DNA from: Euphorbia lathyris
Lineage: Eukaryota > Streptophyta > Magnoliopsida > Malpighiales > Euphorbiaceae
DNA length: 64,000 nt
NCBI RefSeq assembly: GCF_963576675.1
Contig: NC_088918.1
Coordinates: 35,683,501-35,747,500, forward strand
Reading direction: 5' to 3'
Position numbers and translations under genes: made by a program. Positions 23,974-35,741 of this stretch are shown here, piece after piece. How positions within the stretch are numbered: the first letter of the stretch is position 1; every line of letters begins with the position of its first letter. The notes below the pieces were generated by a model. It was not told where the DNA came from. It saw only the letters and a list, made by a program, of their open reading frames with translations, and ran no database searches.

Positions 23974-25301
23974 ATGTCGGATTCCCAAAACATCTCCGGA
24001 GCTGATTATGACGGCAATCACTCCGATGAAAACCCTCCATCTCCTGCTTAGCAGGAATACGTCGAGACTCCCACCAAGTCACAAGGACACGGTCAACATG
24101 ACCAAACTCCGAGCAAGAGCCACCAAGCTGACCTTGCAACCTCTTCGAAAAAGAAGAAGAAGAAGAAGAAGAAAGACAAGCGACCTAAGGAAAAGGAATT
24201 TCGTATGGTGTACGACAGTGTCAAGAACTGTGAAGTACTTCGTTGCCGGTGGTTCTCCTCGAGTTTTGTAACCGCTGAGAAGCCGTTCTGTGAATGGATC
24301 TCCAAAAACGGGTGGTCGGAATTATTCTCTCTCTCCGGTAAAGCTTACCCACGATTAGTAAGGGAATTCTATTCGAATCTGAAGGTGGATAAGGACAACG
24401 CTGACCATCTAGTCACAAAGGTCACGGGCAAGGACATCACGGTAACTCCATTGTACCTTGCAACTTTACTAAAACTGCCCAACAAGGGTAAAGAATTTAG
24501 AACCACAAACGTCAAACTTGACTACCCAGTTGAGTTCTGTAAACCAAAGGACCACAAGGGAGAAATAACCAGCACATGTATGGGTCAAAATCAAAAGATG
24601 GCTCATTACATCTTGACCAACTTTATCTTTCCTAAAGTAAACTCAACCTCATCTGCCTCCAACTTCGAGCAGAATTTTATCTGGCACATGTTGACCTACC
24701 AACCACTCAATATGCCCGTCTTTCTTGTCGGTGCATTCCAACAAAGTACTGGGAAACTCAGGTTGGGCTCCCTCATCATAAGAATTCTTGAAGACCATCA
24801 GGTGAGCACGGTTGGTGAAACTGAGTCATGGGGAACTGAGATTACAGCGGCACTGCTATTCGGGTTAGCATACAACCAACCTCTCAAGTCTAAGAAAGGA
24901 AAGGGGGCTGTTGAAGAAAATGAGGAAGAAGTTGATGTTGAGGAAGGCGCACAAGCTATGCCGACCAAGATGGGAAAGAAAGCGGTGGTGAAACCCCATA
25001 CTGACCGAACTCGGCAAGATAAAAAGCGGAAAGCTGACCAAGCCGTGAAGGATGTCAACACGGTTCCAAAGAAAATTCATTTTGTGTCAAGGAAACAGAA
25101 AGCTGCTGCTGAGCAAGCTAAGTTAGTTGGGAAAAGGCCCGTTGTGGCTGAGGAAGAAGAAACAGAGGATACTCCGGAAACACCTCTGAGAAAGAAGAAG
25201 AGATCTTTTGGTCTGAGTCCAATTGATGCTGCCCCTCTTGGCTTTGTCGTCTCTGACGATTCCCATTTCGTGAGAAGCCAAGAGATTGACCTTGAGAAAA
25301 C
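23974..25301 (+). pseudogene. Sirevirus env-like ORF, truncated by copia element 2
   Basis: The frame opens at ATG 23974. It has a TAG at 24049-24051 and then stays open from 24052 to the insertion point at 25302. After an acidic, Ser-rich start and a Lys run (near residue 70) comes the domain shared by Sirevirus env-like and plant transposon proteins: CRWFSSSFVTAEKPFCEWI, LVREFYSNL, FIWHMLTYQPLNMPVFLVGA. A Glu-rich segment and basic stretches (KKRKADQ, RKKKRSF) follow. The last codons before the stop at 25314 come from the LTR of element 2. No clear membrane span is seen, so a true envelope role is unproven. Confidence 0.78.
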
Positions 25302-26601
25302 TGTTGGGGTTTAGTGTCCTATAGACAATTGTTCTAGGATACAAACTTAATGTAAATGAATTGTTCTTTATATCATTTGTTTTAATGAGATATATGTTTT
25401 ATAACTATATAAAGGCAATCCCTTTTAAGCACTAAATAAAGTCTAATAAAAGGAAATCCGTAAGTTTATTTAAAGTGATTATAAAGTGTTCATACAAGCA
25501 TGAAGTGAGACAAAACTTTATAATAAACTGATAAACTTAAAACCACCCCAAGTCAAGTGATATGTTTGGGATTGATATATCAATGTTGAGACTTGTATGT
25601 AACAATGTCTTCTGTCCGACAGAAAGCTGATCTCACAAGCTTCATATATACAGATATCTGGACAGTTACATAGATCTGATGAAAAGTTGTTCATTAGGAT
25701 TGGGGATCCGATTTGAGATAACAAGATGGGTAGATTCATCCTTGTCACCTGTTCATCTCATTGGTATTAATAGGTATAACTAATCCTCGGACTCAATGGA
25801 ATATTAATTGGTATTCTGGATTACGGAATGTGACGCTTTGACTCTGGTGTAACACGATCCTTAACAGAGATGACTCTGGGGTGTGAACAGTAGACGTTGG
25901 GTATCACAGGAAGTGATTGCGGGATCGTTATATATTGGATTGAGCATTTATCACTCCTGATAAATGGGAGATACATCCAAGGATCGCTTGTGGAAGACTC
26001 GACTTTAAATCCTTGCAAGGTGATAGCTTAAGACTTGAAATACAGATTTCACTTAACCTATCCATTTGAGTTGACTCGACCTGTACAAGTAAAACGAACG
26101 TCTCGCTATATGTGACTTGACATCACCCATAGTCATAAGATTCAGTTCAAGGATGTAGTTGATAAAGGATCGAATTATACTATAACTAATACGGAAAGGT
26201 TAACGACAGAATCAACCTGTCTTCTTATAGCTCTGGGGGAATGATTACGGACTTGCTAATCACATACTTTGTACATCATTCCGTTATGCAAAGATTAAAT
26301 ATAATTCTTTGAAAATTAATTTAATAACGTTGTATATGGCTAGAAGCAATAAGAACCTAATGGGTCACACATAAGACTTGGAACCTAAAAGAGAGATAGA
26401 TGTTAGGGTCAAATACATGAATATCATATTTAAGTATAATATTATAATTAAGTCATATTATCAAATTTAATTTTTAATATGTTATTATTTTCTATATATT
26501 ATGATTTTATACCATCATTTAAAAATTCTAAACTCCAATTCATAAATCATAAACCCTATAAAATATATTTTAGACTTCTAATTTATAAATTCTAATTCTT
26601 A

Positions 26602-26681
26602 CAACAACAACAACAACAAAGCCTTAGTCCCGAAATGATTCGGGGTCGGCTAACATGAACCATCATATAAAACCGTGAAAA
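26602..26681 (-). other. RTE 3' terminal hairpin and (TTG)n tail
   Basis: After the ORF stop the minus strand carries about 80 nt, including an inverted repeat CCCGAA-TCAT-TTCGGG followed by ACTAAGGC and TTG repeats. A compact 3' end of this kind is common to plant RTE elements and probably serves as the RT recognition site. The structure is visible; the role is by family knowledge. Confidence 0.75.
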
Positions 26682-29600
26682 TCAAGTCGTGTCAGCGACA
26701 CAGATTCGCTCCCTCCACTCCGTCCTATCCACTACCATATTTTCCTCAATTCCCAATAAACTCATATCACTCTCGATCACCCTCCTCCAAGTTTGCTTAG
26801 GTCTTCCCCTTCCCCTCACCACTACATCCCTTTGCCACTCTTCGGTTCTCCTAACCGGCGCATCAAGCGCTCTACGTCTCACATGGCCAAACCACCTTAG
26901 TCGGTTTTCTCTCATTTTATTCTCAATAGATGTGACCCCTACTTTTGTCCTAATTATTTCATTACGCACCCGGTCCTTTCTCGTGTGACCACACATCCAT
27001 CTCAACATACGCATCTCCGCCACCGACATCTTATGGATGTGGCAGTGTTTCACTGCCCAACACTCCGTACCATATAACAATGCTGGTCTAATTGCCGTCC
27101 GGTAGAATTTTCCCTTCAATCTATTAGGCATGCCGGGATCACAAAGGAAACCCGTAGCACTCTTCCACTTCGACCAACCAGCTTTAATCCTATGAGCAAC
27201 ATCTCCATCTACTTCTCCATCCGTTTGGATAATAGATCCTAAATACCGGAAGCAATCCGAGGCCTGAACAACTCTCCCATCTAGGGTGATTGTCCCTACC
27301 TCCCTACTCCTACGGCCGCTAAACTTACACTCCAAATATTCTGTCTTACTTCGACTCAACTTAAAGCCTCTAGATTCTAGAGTTTGCCTCCATAGTTCCA
27401 ACTTCATCTCCACTCCTTTCGTCTCATCAACCAACACAATATCATCTGCAAACAGCATGCACCATGGTATACCATCTTGAAGTGAACTTGGTAGTTCATC
27501 CATAACGATGGCAAAAAGAAATGGGCTTAGTGCGGAACCTTGATGCACTCCAATCGTAATAGGAAACTCTTCAGTCTTCCCAACACTAGTACGTACACTC
27601 GTGCATACTCCCTCATACATGTCCTTTATGATGTCAATATATTTCCGCAAAATGCCTTTCCTTGTCAAGGCCCACCAAAGTACTTCCCTTGGTACCTTAT
27701 CATATGCTTTCTCCAAGTCAATGAAAACCATATGCAAGTCTTTCTTCTTATTTCGATAGTGCTCCATTAATTGTCTCATTAGATGGATGGCTTCCATAGT
27801 TGATCTTCCCGGCATAAAGCCAAACTGGTTTTCCGAGATCTTCACCGTCCTCCTTAGCCTTTGTTCAATCACTCGCTCCCAAAGTTTCATAGTGTGACTC
27901 ATTAATTTGATTCCCCGATAGTTGGCACAATCTTGGACATCGCCTTTGTTCTTATACAAAGGGATTAAGGTACTTTTCCTCCATTCTGATGGCATCTTAT
28001 TGTTTCTCCAAATTTTGTTGAAGAACGTCGTCAACCATTCGATTCCTCTTTCTCCCAAACATCTCCAAATCTCAATAGGGATGCCATCAGGTCCTACTGC
28101 TTTCTTCAACTTCATCTTACTTAATGTCATTTTGACTTCACCCTTTTGAATTCTCCGCAGGCATTCATGATTTATCATATCGTGATGGATACTTATATCT
28201 CCAACATCTTGTTGGCGATCTCCATTAAATAAGTCATCAAAATAGGACCTCCATCGTTCCTTGATATCCTTATCTCCAACTAGGACTTTCTGGTCCACAT
28301 CCTTCACACATTTAACTTTTCCGAGATCTCGCGTCTTCCTATCTCTCATCCGAGCAATTCTATATATGTCTCTTTCCCCTTCTTTCGTATCCAATCTTGT
28401 ATACAGATCCCGATTCACCTTTGCTCTAGCATCTCGTATGACCTTCTTTACTTCCCTTTTAGCCTCTTTGTATTTTTCGTAGTTCTCGTCACTCCTACAT
28501 TTCCCCAATAGTTTATAGGATTCTCTCTTACTCTTTACTGCTTGTCGTACTTCTTCTGTCCACCAAGATGTGTCCTTACCCGGTGGCATGCTACCTTTAG
28601 ATTCCCCTAGAACTTCCTTCGCTACTTCCCTTATACTATGCTCCATCTTATTCCATATCGAATCTATATCTGAATCCATATTGCAAATCCAAATATCTTT
28701 TTTGGTCATCTCATCCACAAATTTTTGTTGATTCTCCCCTTGCAATTTCCACCACTTAATCTTAGTCTCTACTTGAGGTGTTTGTTTTCTTATACATTTC
28801 CTACTTCGAAAATCTAGCACCACTACTCTATGTTGGGTTGTCGTACTCTCACCAGGGATCACCTTACAATCAATATAACTCTTTCTCCAAGCACTCCTTA
28901 CTAAGAAGAAGTCAATTTGGCTCGCATTACCGCCACTCCGATAAGTCACTAAGTGGGATGTTCTCTTCATAAACCATGTGTTCATGATACTCAAGTCATA
29001 GGCTGATGCGAATTCCAAAATATCATTTCCTGCTTCATTCTTATCTCCAAAGCCATACCCTCCATGAACACTCTCAAACCCATCTCGCCTAGAACCCACG
29101 TGTCCATTGAGATCACCCCCTAGTACCATTTTTTCATCCCTAGGAACCTGTTGCACCACTTCCTCTAAGTCATCCCAAAAAGCTTGTCTTATAGACACAT
29201 CTAATCCTATTTGTGGCGCATATGCACTAATGACATTCACAACCTCATCCCCTATCACTAGCTTAACACTCATAATTCTATCGCTCTTCCTAGACACCGC
29301 TACTACCTCATCAATATACTCCCTATCAATAAGAATACCTACTCCATTTCTACCCTTATCCTTTCCTGAGTACCAAAGCTTATAACCCCAAGGAGCTATC
29401 TCTCTAGCCTTGGCTCCAACCCACTTGGTTTCTTGTAGGCATAATATATTTATTCTCCTCCTCTTCATAACATCTACAATTTCAGCTAATCTTCCTGTCA
29501 AAGAACCTATGTTCCATGTCCCAAAGCGTAACCTACTACCCTTACCCCTACCCCTACCATTACCGTGGACTAGCTTATTTACCCGCAACCCTTGCATATT

Positions 29601-29747
29601 TGACACCACCCCCGGGTCCTGGGGTGGCGCGCCGCTTCGGGGCGACGACCTAGCAACCCTTGCACATTTATCACTACACCCGGGTCTAGGAAGTGCAGCG
29701 TGTCGCTGAGTAGGGAACGCCCCAACGGTATTTATATTATGGTTCAT
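26682..29747 (-). CDS. RTE LINE endonuclease-reverse transcriptase, intact
   Basis: 1021 codons without a break. The endonuclease/exonuclease/phosphatase domain spans about residues 74-315: [11 protein letters not shown] (76-86), the catalytic Glu in LQETKW (104-109), GGDLNGH (210-216), QIDFFLV (277-283) and [10 protein letters not shown] (304-313). The RT covers about 540-830: [19 protein letters not shown] (642-650), [14 protein letters not shown] (675-688), [10 protein letters not shown] (733-742) and catalytic FADD (766-769). A basic C-terminal part includes [11 protein letters not shown]. The protein would nick target DNA and copy its own RNA there. All catalytic motifs that I can see are present. 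The N-terminal 50 residues look low in constraint, so an internal Met (residue 51) is a possible start. Confidence 0.92.
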   Translation of the reverse strand: MNHNINTVGAFPTQRHAALPRPGCSDKCARVARSSPRSGAPPQDPGVVSNMQGLRVNKLVHGNGRGRGKGSRLRFGTWNIGSLTGRLAEIVDVMKRRRINILCLQETKWVGAKAREIAPWGYKLWYSGKDKGRNGVGILIDREYIDEVVAVSRKSDRIMSVKLVIGDEVVNVISAYAPQIGLDVSIRQAFWDDLEEVVQQVPRDEKMVLGGDLNGHVGSRRDGFESVHGGYGFGDKNEAGNDILEFASAYDLSIMNTWFMKRTSHLVTYRSGGNASQIDFFLVRSAWRKSYIDCKVIPGESTTTQHRVVVLDFRSRKCIRKQTPQVETKIKWWKLQGENQQKFVDEMTKKDIWICNMDSDIDSIWNKMEHSIREVAKEVLGESKGSMPPGKDTSWWTEEVRQAVKSKRESYKLLGKCRSDENYEKYKEAKREVKKVIRDARAKVNRDLYTRLDTKEGERDIYRIARMRDRKTRDLGKVKCVKDVDQKVLVGDKDIKERWRSYFDDLFNGDRQQDVGDISIHHDMINHECLRRIQKGEVKMTLSKMKLKKAVGPDGIPIEIWRCLGERGIEWLTTFFNKIWRNNKMPSEWRKSTLIPLYKNKGDVQDCANYRGIKLMSHTMKLWERVIEQRLRRTVKISENQFGFMPGRSTMEAIHLMRQLMEHYRNKKKDLHMVFIDLEKAYDKVPREVLWWALTRKGILRKYIDIIKDMYEGVCTSVRTSVGKTEEFPITIGVHQGSALSPFLFAIVMDELPSSLQDGIPWCMLFADDIVLVDETKGVEMKLELWRQTLESRGFKLSRSKTEYLECKFSGRRSREVGTITLDGRVVQASDCFRYLGSIIQTDGEVDGDVAHRIKAGWSKWKSATGFLCDPGMPNRLKGKFYRTAIRPALLYGTECWAVKHCHIHKMSVAEMRMLRWMCGHTRKDRVRNEIIRTKVGVTSIENKMRENRLRWFGHVRRRALDAPVRRTEEWQRDVVVRGRGRPKQTWRRVIESDMSLLGIEENMVVDRTEWRERICVADTT

Positions 29748-30750
29748 GTCATAAGATGTGGCTAAGTTTTACGCTGGCCGCCACAAACCTACCGCAACCC
29801 TCCTCCTTTGTCCGGGCTTGGGACCGGCTGTAAAGGCCACCAAGTGACCCTCACAGGCGGAGTTATAAATTCTAATTCTTAAAATATATTAAAAGTACTG
29901 ATTTTAATAGTTTGACATAACCCAAAATTATGATTGACATAGTTGTAAATAGTTTTTAAAACATGAATTTCTATGTAATTTTCCCTAGATGTTAATTAAT
30001 TGATGGAAGCCCAATTGAGCCCAATGAGGCCCATGGACCAAGGGGGGTCGAAATTCATGTAGTGATATACATGAATAATTAATTTGATTTTATTAAACCT
30101 AATTGGATTAGGATTATGAATTAAATTAATTAAGAGATAAATAAGTTAGGAGTTTTAATTAGATTATAATACTCCTATTATTATCCAATAAGGTTATTAT
30201 TATTATCCTTAATATATTAGATATATAATGAGATAATAATTAGGAATTCTATTCCGAATTGAATTCCTATTCAGTAACCTAATTCTATCTAACTAGGGAT
30301 TAGATACAAGAGATTATAAATACCCCACCCTATGGGATTTTCAAAATCCTAGAGCTAATCCCCTATTGAGATTTTCGAAATCCATATAGTGCAAGAGAGA
30401 GAAAATTTCGACACCCTTAGTTCGAAGACGAGATTTTCTACGGCTTCCTTCCGATCAATTGATTTCATCTATTTCTTTTATCCTTGATCTTGTGTTGATT
30501 AGTTAGAGGCAATCTACTTTGGTTGCTATTCAACGGTTGATTCTAAATTAATCTTCCCGTGTTTTATTTCGTGTTTGGGAACTCGGAGAAGAGTTGTGGG
30601 CACTTCATTAACAACGGTAGATTGATCATCAAAAGGTAATTCTTCTTATCCTTCTTTATATGAAATAACGGTTAACGGATCTTGTGGTTTATGGAAATAG
30701 GTTAAAATTTTTATATTTCCGCTGCTATACCTTAGCCTAATTTCCAACAG

Positions 30751-30763
30751 TGGTATCAGAGCC
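30751..30763 (+). other. Primer binding site (initiator tRNA-Met type), element 2
   Basis: TGGTATCAGAGCC begins one base after the LTR. It is a fuller match than in element 1. Confidence 0.92.
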
Positions 30764-31074
30764 ATCGTTAAATCCGTTATTTCATATATGAAAATTTAGA
30801 AGTTTTTCAATAGGATTGAATAAATATTTATAGTTAGGATTAATTAACAAATTGTTTGATTAATTAATTCTAAGGATAATTAAGTTTTAATTAATTGTTA
30901 ATTAAAATAGATTATGCATATGTTCCTAATTATTTTGGTTGATAATCATTATAACGAAATTTATTAGTTTTATAGTTAGATTGATAAAATCAGTTTTATT
31001 AATTCTAAAGATAAAACGGAAATCTATAGTAGTTTTTCCTATTTTCTAAAAATCGTTTTAAAACCATTTTAGAA

Positions 31075-31077
<3 letters not shown>

Positions 31078-31124
<47 letters not shown>
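31078..31124. repeat. (TA)n microsatellite in the leader of element 2
   Basis: A run of about 23 TA units. The matching part of element 1 (near 5061-5076) has a much shorter run, so the expansion is specific to this copy. Confidence 0.9.
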
Positions 31125-31128
<4 letters not shown>

Positions 31129-31165
31129 AAATTATTATTATAAAAAAAATACGAAAGCAGCCCGA

Positions 31166-31285
31166 GTCGTGCCTCGCGGCGCGACTAGCCGCTGTCGCGC
31201 GGCGCCTGGCCGCAAGGCAGCGGCGGTTCAGCCGCGCTAGGGCTGCTGCCAATCGGCAGCAGCCCACTCTCGGGCCTAGCCCGAG
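31166..31285 (+). other. GC-rich hairpin array in the leader of element 2
   Basis: This is the counterpart of 4866-5034. Hairpins kept: 31166-31185 (8-bp stem allowing one G-U pair, TCGC loop), 31240-31265 (GGGCTGCTGCC stem, 11 bp, loop AATC where element 1 has AAAC) and 31269-31285 (CTCGGGC stem). The two middle hairpins are partly degraded. Stems are kept while loops differ. Confidence 0.8.
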
Positions 31286-32100
31286 ACCCACTTGATTTTA
31301 AATTGTTTAAAATCGTTTTTAGATTTAAATATATATATGTTTCAGAAATTGATAGTTTTCTGTTTTGATTATCGAATGAAAATTTGTTTAAAAGTTTGTT
31401 TTACCAATTTGTAAATCAAAATGTTAAATGAATTAAAATCAAAATAATTGGGACGTGCATAATTAAAGTTTTGTATAGTTATATTAATCTAAAGATTAAT
31501 ATAAAAGATACGAAACTATTAGAAGTAAAATTGGATGAAAGTTAATTTGATAAGTTAATGTGATTAACATAAATATTACATAAGATAGTTATGTAATCAA
31601 CCAATTAAATTTATTTAATTGAGTCTATGCATGTTTGGAGTTATGGACATATTTGGACCCTCTTTTAGTCTTTTGGTATTTTTGAAATAGGGTCTGCGAG
31701 TCCTGCCTTTCTACTATCTATTGTAATTTCTTCTCTCATCTGATTCCCTTCAATTCAATTGTAGTTTTCTTTAGTAGTATAGAAATTAATATGTAATTTC
31801 AAGGCGCCATGGAGAAGACGGAGGACCTAAAGAGAAATATGTAATAGTTAGTATTTCCTTAGGTTTGCCCTTTTATTCCGTCTCTGGCTCGACAGAATAA
31901 TTTAGATGATATGTCCATAACGCCAATGTATGTGAATGTATGTGTCTGATGTATGCTAAAGCAAATCAAGACTAAGTTAGATTATGAGACCTAAAATAAA
32001 ATCCCTCATTAAAAAGTTAAGTAAATAAGCAAGTTATTAAAATCGGTTGCCCCTCCCTAATATTATAATTCAGCCGGCAGTACTGAGGGCCTTTGGATTA

Positions 32101-32374
32101 TTGAGTAAACTCAAGCTCGGAGTCTTACGGTAACACCTGAATTATCGAAAATCATTTTTCATGAATATGGGGTAATACTTAAATTAGATTATGATAACTG
32201 GATGAGTAAACTCATGTTGTCATAAACTAATAGGCAATATGGTTGGGATTAATATGAATAGCATATTAGTTACTAATGTGGTTAGTAACCCAATAACCTA
32301 GGAATCACATTAAGGATGTGATTGATTACATGAATCTACCTAATGAATGAGACTAGCTTGTTGAGTAAACTCAA
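32101..32374 (+). other. Three reiterated short hairpins in the leader of element 2
   Basis: TTGAGTAAACTCAA at 32101-32114 and 32361-32374, and ATGAGTAAACTCAT at 32202-32215. Same order and stems as in element 1; the loop is TAAA instead of CAAA. Confidence 0.8.
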
Positions 32375-32586
32375 TGCGAAATCTCAGGAGTTAGGATCCT
32401 AGCTCACTAAAGGATTTGTGAAATTCTTCGAATTAATATGGAGGGCTATTAATTTGGCAAAATAGTGGGAGCAATCTAAAATAAACTAAAAGGCCTATAA
32501 TTTTAGATTGATATACTTTAAGCAAATGAATGACATACGTTTACTCTTTCTCACTCTCAGGTTTAATTAAACACACTCTTAAAATC

Positions 32587-35023
32587 AGGACTAACACCAA
32601 TCTGCAAAACATTCTTACCGATAACAAATTGAATGGTTCAAACTTCACCGACTGGTATCGCAACCTCAAAATTGTTTTGAAGTTCGAGAGGAAATGGTAT
32701 GTACTTGATACACCGATACCCTTACCCAATGGATGATGCTCCCTACCAAGAATTTTATGCTTACTTGAAGCATAAATCTGATGACGATCAAACGGGAGAC
32801 ATCATACTTGCATCTTTGACACCGGAAGTAAAAAGGCAACTACATTCAGATATGGATGCCTATTCTATGGTCAAGCACCTAAAAGAGTTATTTGTGGATG
32901 AAACTCGGTGCGAGCGCTTCGAAATAACAAAGGAGTTATAAAAAAGCAAGATGCAGGTGGGCACATCTGTAATGGCACATTGTGCCAAGATGATCAGCCT
33001 TATCACCTAGTTTTCTAGTATTGGAGATGCGATGGACCATGAACTAAGTGAAAACTTACTTCTTCAATCCCTCCCCGAGAGTTACTCACAGTTCATCATG
33101 AACTACCAAATGAGTGGCTTGCAAACCTCTCTTGTAGAGCTTGCACATATGCTCGAGTCAGTCGAGCCCATTATAAAAGAAAACGAGGAGATACTGGCCC
33201 TTGCTATTGAAGGATCAAGAAAAAGGAAAGGGATCTCTCCCAATCCAAACCATCTTGATAAAAGCAAGGGGGATGTGCTCACCGAAACGAAGGGAAAGGA
33301 ATTAAAGAAGCCCAAAGGAAAGTGCTACTATTGTGGTGACTTGGGGCATTGGAAGAGGAACTGCATGGAGTACCTAACCTTCCACGAGAAGGAAAATGAC
33401 GGTGCTTCAGTATCTGGTATGTTTTATATTGAAATAAATACAGTTTCACAGTCTGAATCTTGGGTACTTGATACCGGATGTGGATCTCATATTTGTACAA
33501 ATATGCAGAAGCTAAAACAGACTAAGGAACTAAAGAAATGAAGCATAAACTTGCGAGTGGGAAATGGAGCAAGAGTTGCCGCCCTCGCAATTGGAGATTA
33601 TGTTTTGAATTTGCCCTCTGGGCTTGTAATAGAATTAATGAATTGTTTATACGTTCCTCAAATGTCTCGCAACATTATTTCTATTAGCCGTCTTGTTGAC
33701 GACGGTTTTCATATTTCAATAAAAGACAAGAGTTGCAATTTTTATAAAGATTTGATCTTTTATTTTTCAGGAATATCACAAAATGGGATTTATGTGTTAG
33801 ATGACAAAATTCCTGTTTTTGCAATTGATACCAAAAGACATAAGCTAGATAATTCAACTTACTTGTGGCATTGTCGTTTAGGCCATATAAACAAGAGACG
33901 CATGCTAAAGCTACATTCAGATGGGCGTATAGATCCAATCGATCCCGAATCATTGGAAACATGCGAATCATGTTTAAAAGGTAAAATGACAAAGACACCC
34001 TTTAGCAATAAAGGTGAGCGTGTATCAGACACTCTAGGACTCATTCATTCAGATGTATGCGGTCCTATGTCAGTCCAAGCAAGAGGAGGATTCAGATTCT
34101 TCATAAGCTTCATAGATGACCATACCCGATATGGTTACATCTACTTGATGAAGCAGAAATCAGAAGCTTTTGAGAAATTCAAATGCTTCAAGAATGAAGT
34201 AGAAAATCAATTAGGAAAGAAAATAAAGACGCTTCGATCTGATCGAGGTGGCGAATATCTTTCAGATGATTTTCTAAATTATCTAACTGAATGTGGGATA
34301 TGCTCACAATGGACACCTCCCTATACACCACAACACAATGGTGTATCCGAGAGGAGAAACCGTACCCTACTAGATATGGTACGATCCATGATGAGCATGG
34401 CCTTACTTCCAAAGACGTTCTGGGGCTATGCCTTAGAAACTGCCCTCTTCACCCTAAATCGAGTACCAACTAAATCCGTTAGTTCCACACCATATGAATT
34501 GTTCGTTGGTAGGAAACCCGTGTTTTCATTTATGAGAGTATGGGGTTGTTCAGCATTTGTCAAACGCATTGCGTCCGACAAACTAGATTCGAAATCTGAT
34601 AAATGTTTCTTCATTGGATACCCTAAGGAAACTATGGGATATTACTTCTATCATCCAGATGATCAGAAAGTAATAGTATCCAAGCACGCAATCTTCTTAG
34701 AGAAAGAGTTTCTCGAAGAAACACAAAAGGGAAGCATGATTGAACTTGACGAAGTTCAAGAAGAAGAAACACCGACTGAAACAACAGAGGCGGTTGAGGT
34801 ACCCGAAGAAGTCCCATTAGATGAGACTCTAGTGCCACCTATTCGTAGATCACAAAGAGTTCGTGAACTCCCAGTTAGATATGGTTTTCTAGTGGGAGAT
34901 GATAATGAGGTTCCCGTGTTAGATGACGAACCCGAAAACTACGAAGAGGCTCTTACTAGTCCAGATTCTAAAGCATGGCTTGAGGCCATGGATTTTGAAA
35001 TGGATTCCATGTATACTAACTAA
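32587..35023 (+). pseudogene. gag-protease-integrase of copia element 2
   Basis: Homologous throughout to 1106-3562. The start codon is lost (AGG at 32587-32589 where element 1 has ATG). A 2-nt deletion near 32720 shifts the frame. Stops lie at 32939-32941, in the TCACCTAG near 33008, and at 33539-33541. The zinc knuckle is intact (CYYCGDLGHWKRNC near 33330). The protease site WVLDTGCGSH, the HHCC region and the integrase residues (HSDVCGP, LRSDRGGEYL, NGVSERRN) are all present in the 33551-35023 frame. That frame ends at TAA 35021-35023, where element 1 has CAA. Confidence 0.9.
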
Positions 35024-35741
35024 GTGTGGACTTTGGTTGATCCACCCGAAGGGATAATACCCATTGGGTGCAGGTGGATCTTCAAAAAGAAGACAGACAT
35101 GGATGGAAAGGTTAGCACCTACAAAGCTAGGTTAGTAGCGAAAGGATATTGTCAGAAGCAAGGAATTGATTATGATGAAACTTTCTCTCCTGTGGCTATG
35201 TCCAAATCAATCAAAATCATGCTTGCAATTGCCGCTCACTACGATTATGAGATTTGGCAAATGGATGTGAAAACAGCTTTCCTAAACGGAAACCTGCTTG
35301 AGGATGTATATATGATGCAGCCTGAAGGTTTCATATCGAAGGATGCAAATAAAGTTTGCAAACTTCAGAGATCCATTTATGGACTCAAGCAAGCATCAAG
35401 AAGCTGGAATAAGCGTTTTGACGAAACCATAAAACAATTTGGTTTCGAACAAAATTGCGAAGAAGCTTGCATTTACAAGAAAGCAAGTGGGAGCTCTATA
35501 GCATTTCTCATACTATATGTGGACGATATATTATTAATGGGAAATGACATTGCTCTACTACAGTCGGTAAAAGTATGGTTATCTGGTAACTTCTCAATGA
35601 AAGACCTTGGTGAAGCAGCTTATATACTTGGTATAAAGATCTACAGAGATAGATCGAGAAGACTGCTTGGTCTTTCACAGGCTACATACATTGAAAAGGT
35701 GCTAAATCGGTTTAGCATGCTTGAATCGAAACGAGGTAACT

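Larger units (their letters stand above)
26602..29862 (-). mobile_element. Full-length RTE-clade LINE
   Basis: It is flanked by the 19-bp duplication TTATAAATTCTAATTCTTA (26583-26601 and 29863-29881), identical on both sides. The minus strand has a 115-bp 5' leader, one long ORF (29747-26682), a short 3' region and a (TTG)n tail. A single ORF with apurinic-type endonuclease then RT, a short 3' UTR and a microsatellite tail instead of poly(A) are RTE traits. It inserted into the MITE. An intact ORF and identical TSDs suggest a recent insertion. Confidence 0.93.
26406..29985. mobile_element. Mutator-like MITE in the LTR, itself split by the RTE LINE
   Basis: The 9-bp duplication TAGATGTTA flanks it at 26397-26405 and 29986-29994. 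The uninterrupted 3' LTR of element 2 shows the empty site (GATAGATGTTAATTAATTG near 39450). Ends GGGTCAAATACATG and ATGTAATTTTCCC form imperfect inverted repeats. Without the LINE it is about 300 bp, AT-rich and non-coding. A relative lies at 47044-47478. A 9-bp TSD fits the Mutator superfamily. Confidence 0.85.
25302..30749 (+). repeat. 5' LTR of copia element 2, interrupted by a MITE and a LINE
   Basis: It starts TGTTGGGGTTTAG and ends AATTTCCAACA. Removing 26406-29994 leaves about 1859 bp, nearly the length of the element 1 LTR. It has the short LTR form: GAACTCGGAGAAG runs directly into AGTTGTGGGCAC near 30590, without the segment found in the solo LTR. The element's own 3' LTR has the long form. 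Confidence 0.92.

Noticed and set aside
23974..25314. Host gene with a nuclear localisation-like tail
   Set aside because: Position after a copia pol, motif content and word composition mark it as the Sirevirus env-like ORF.
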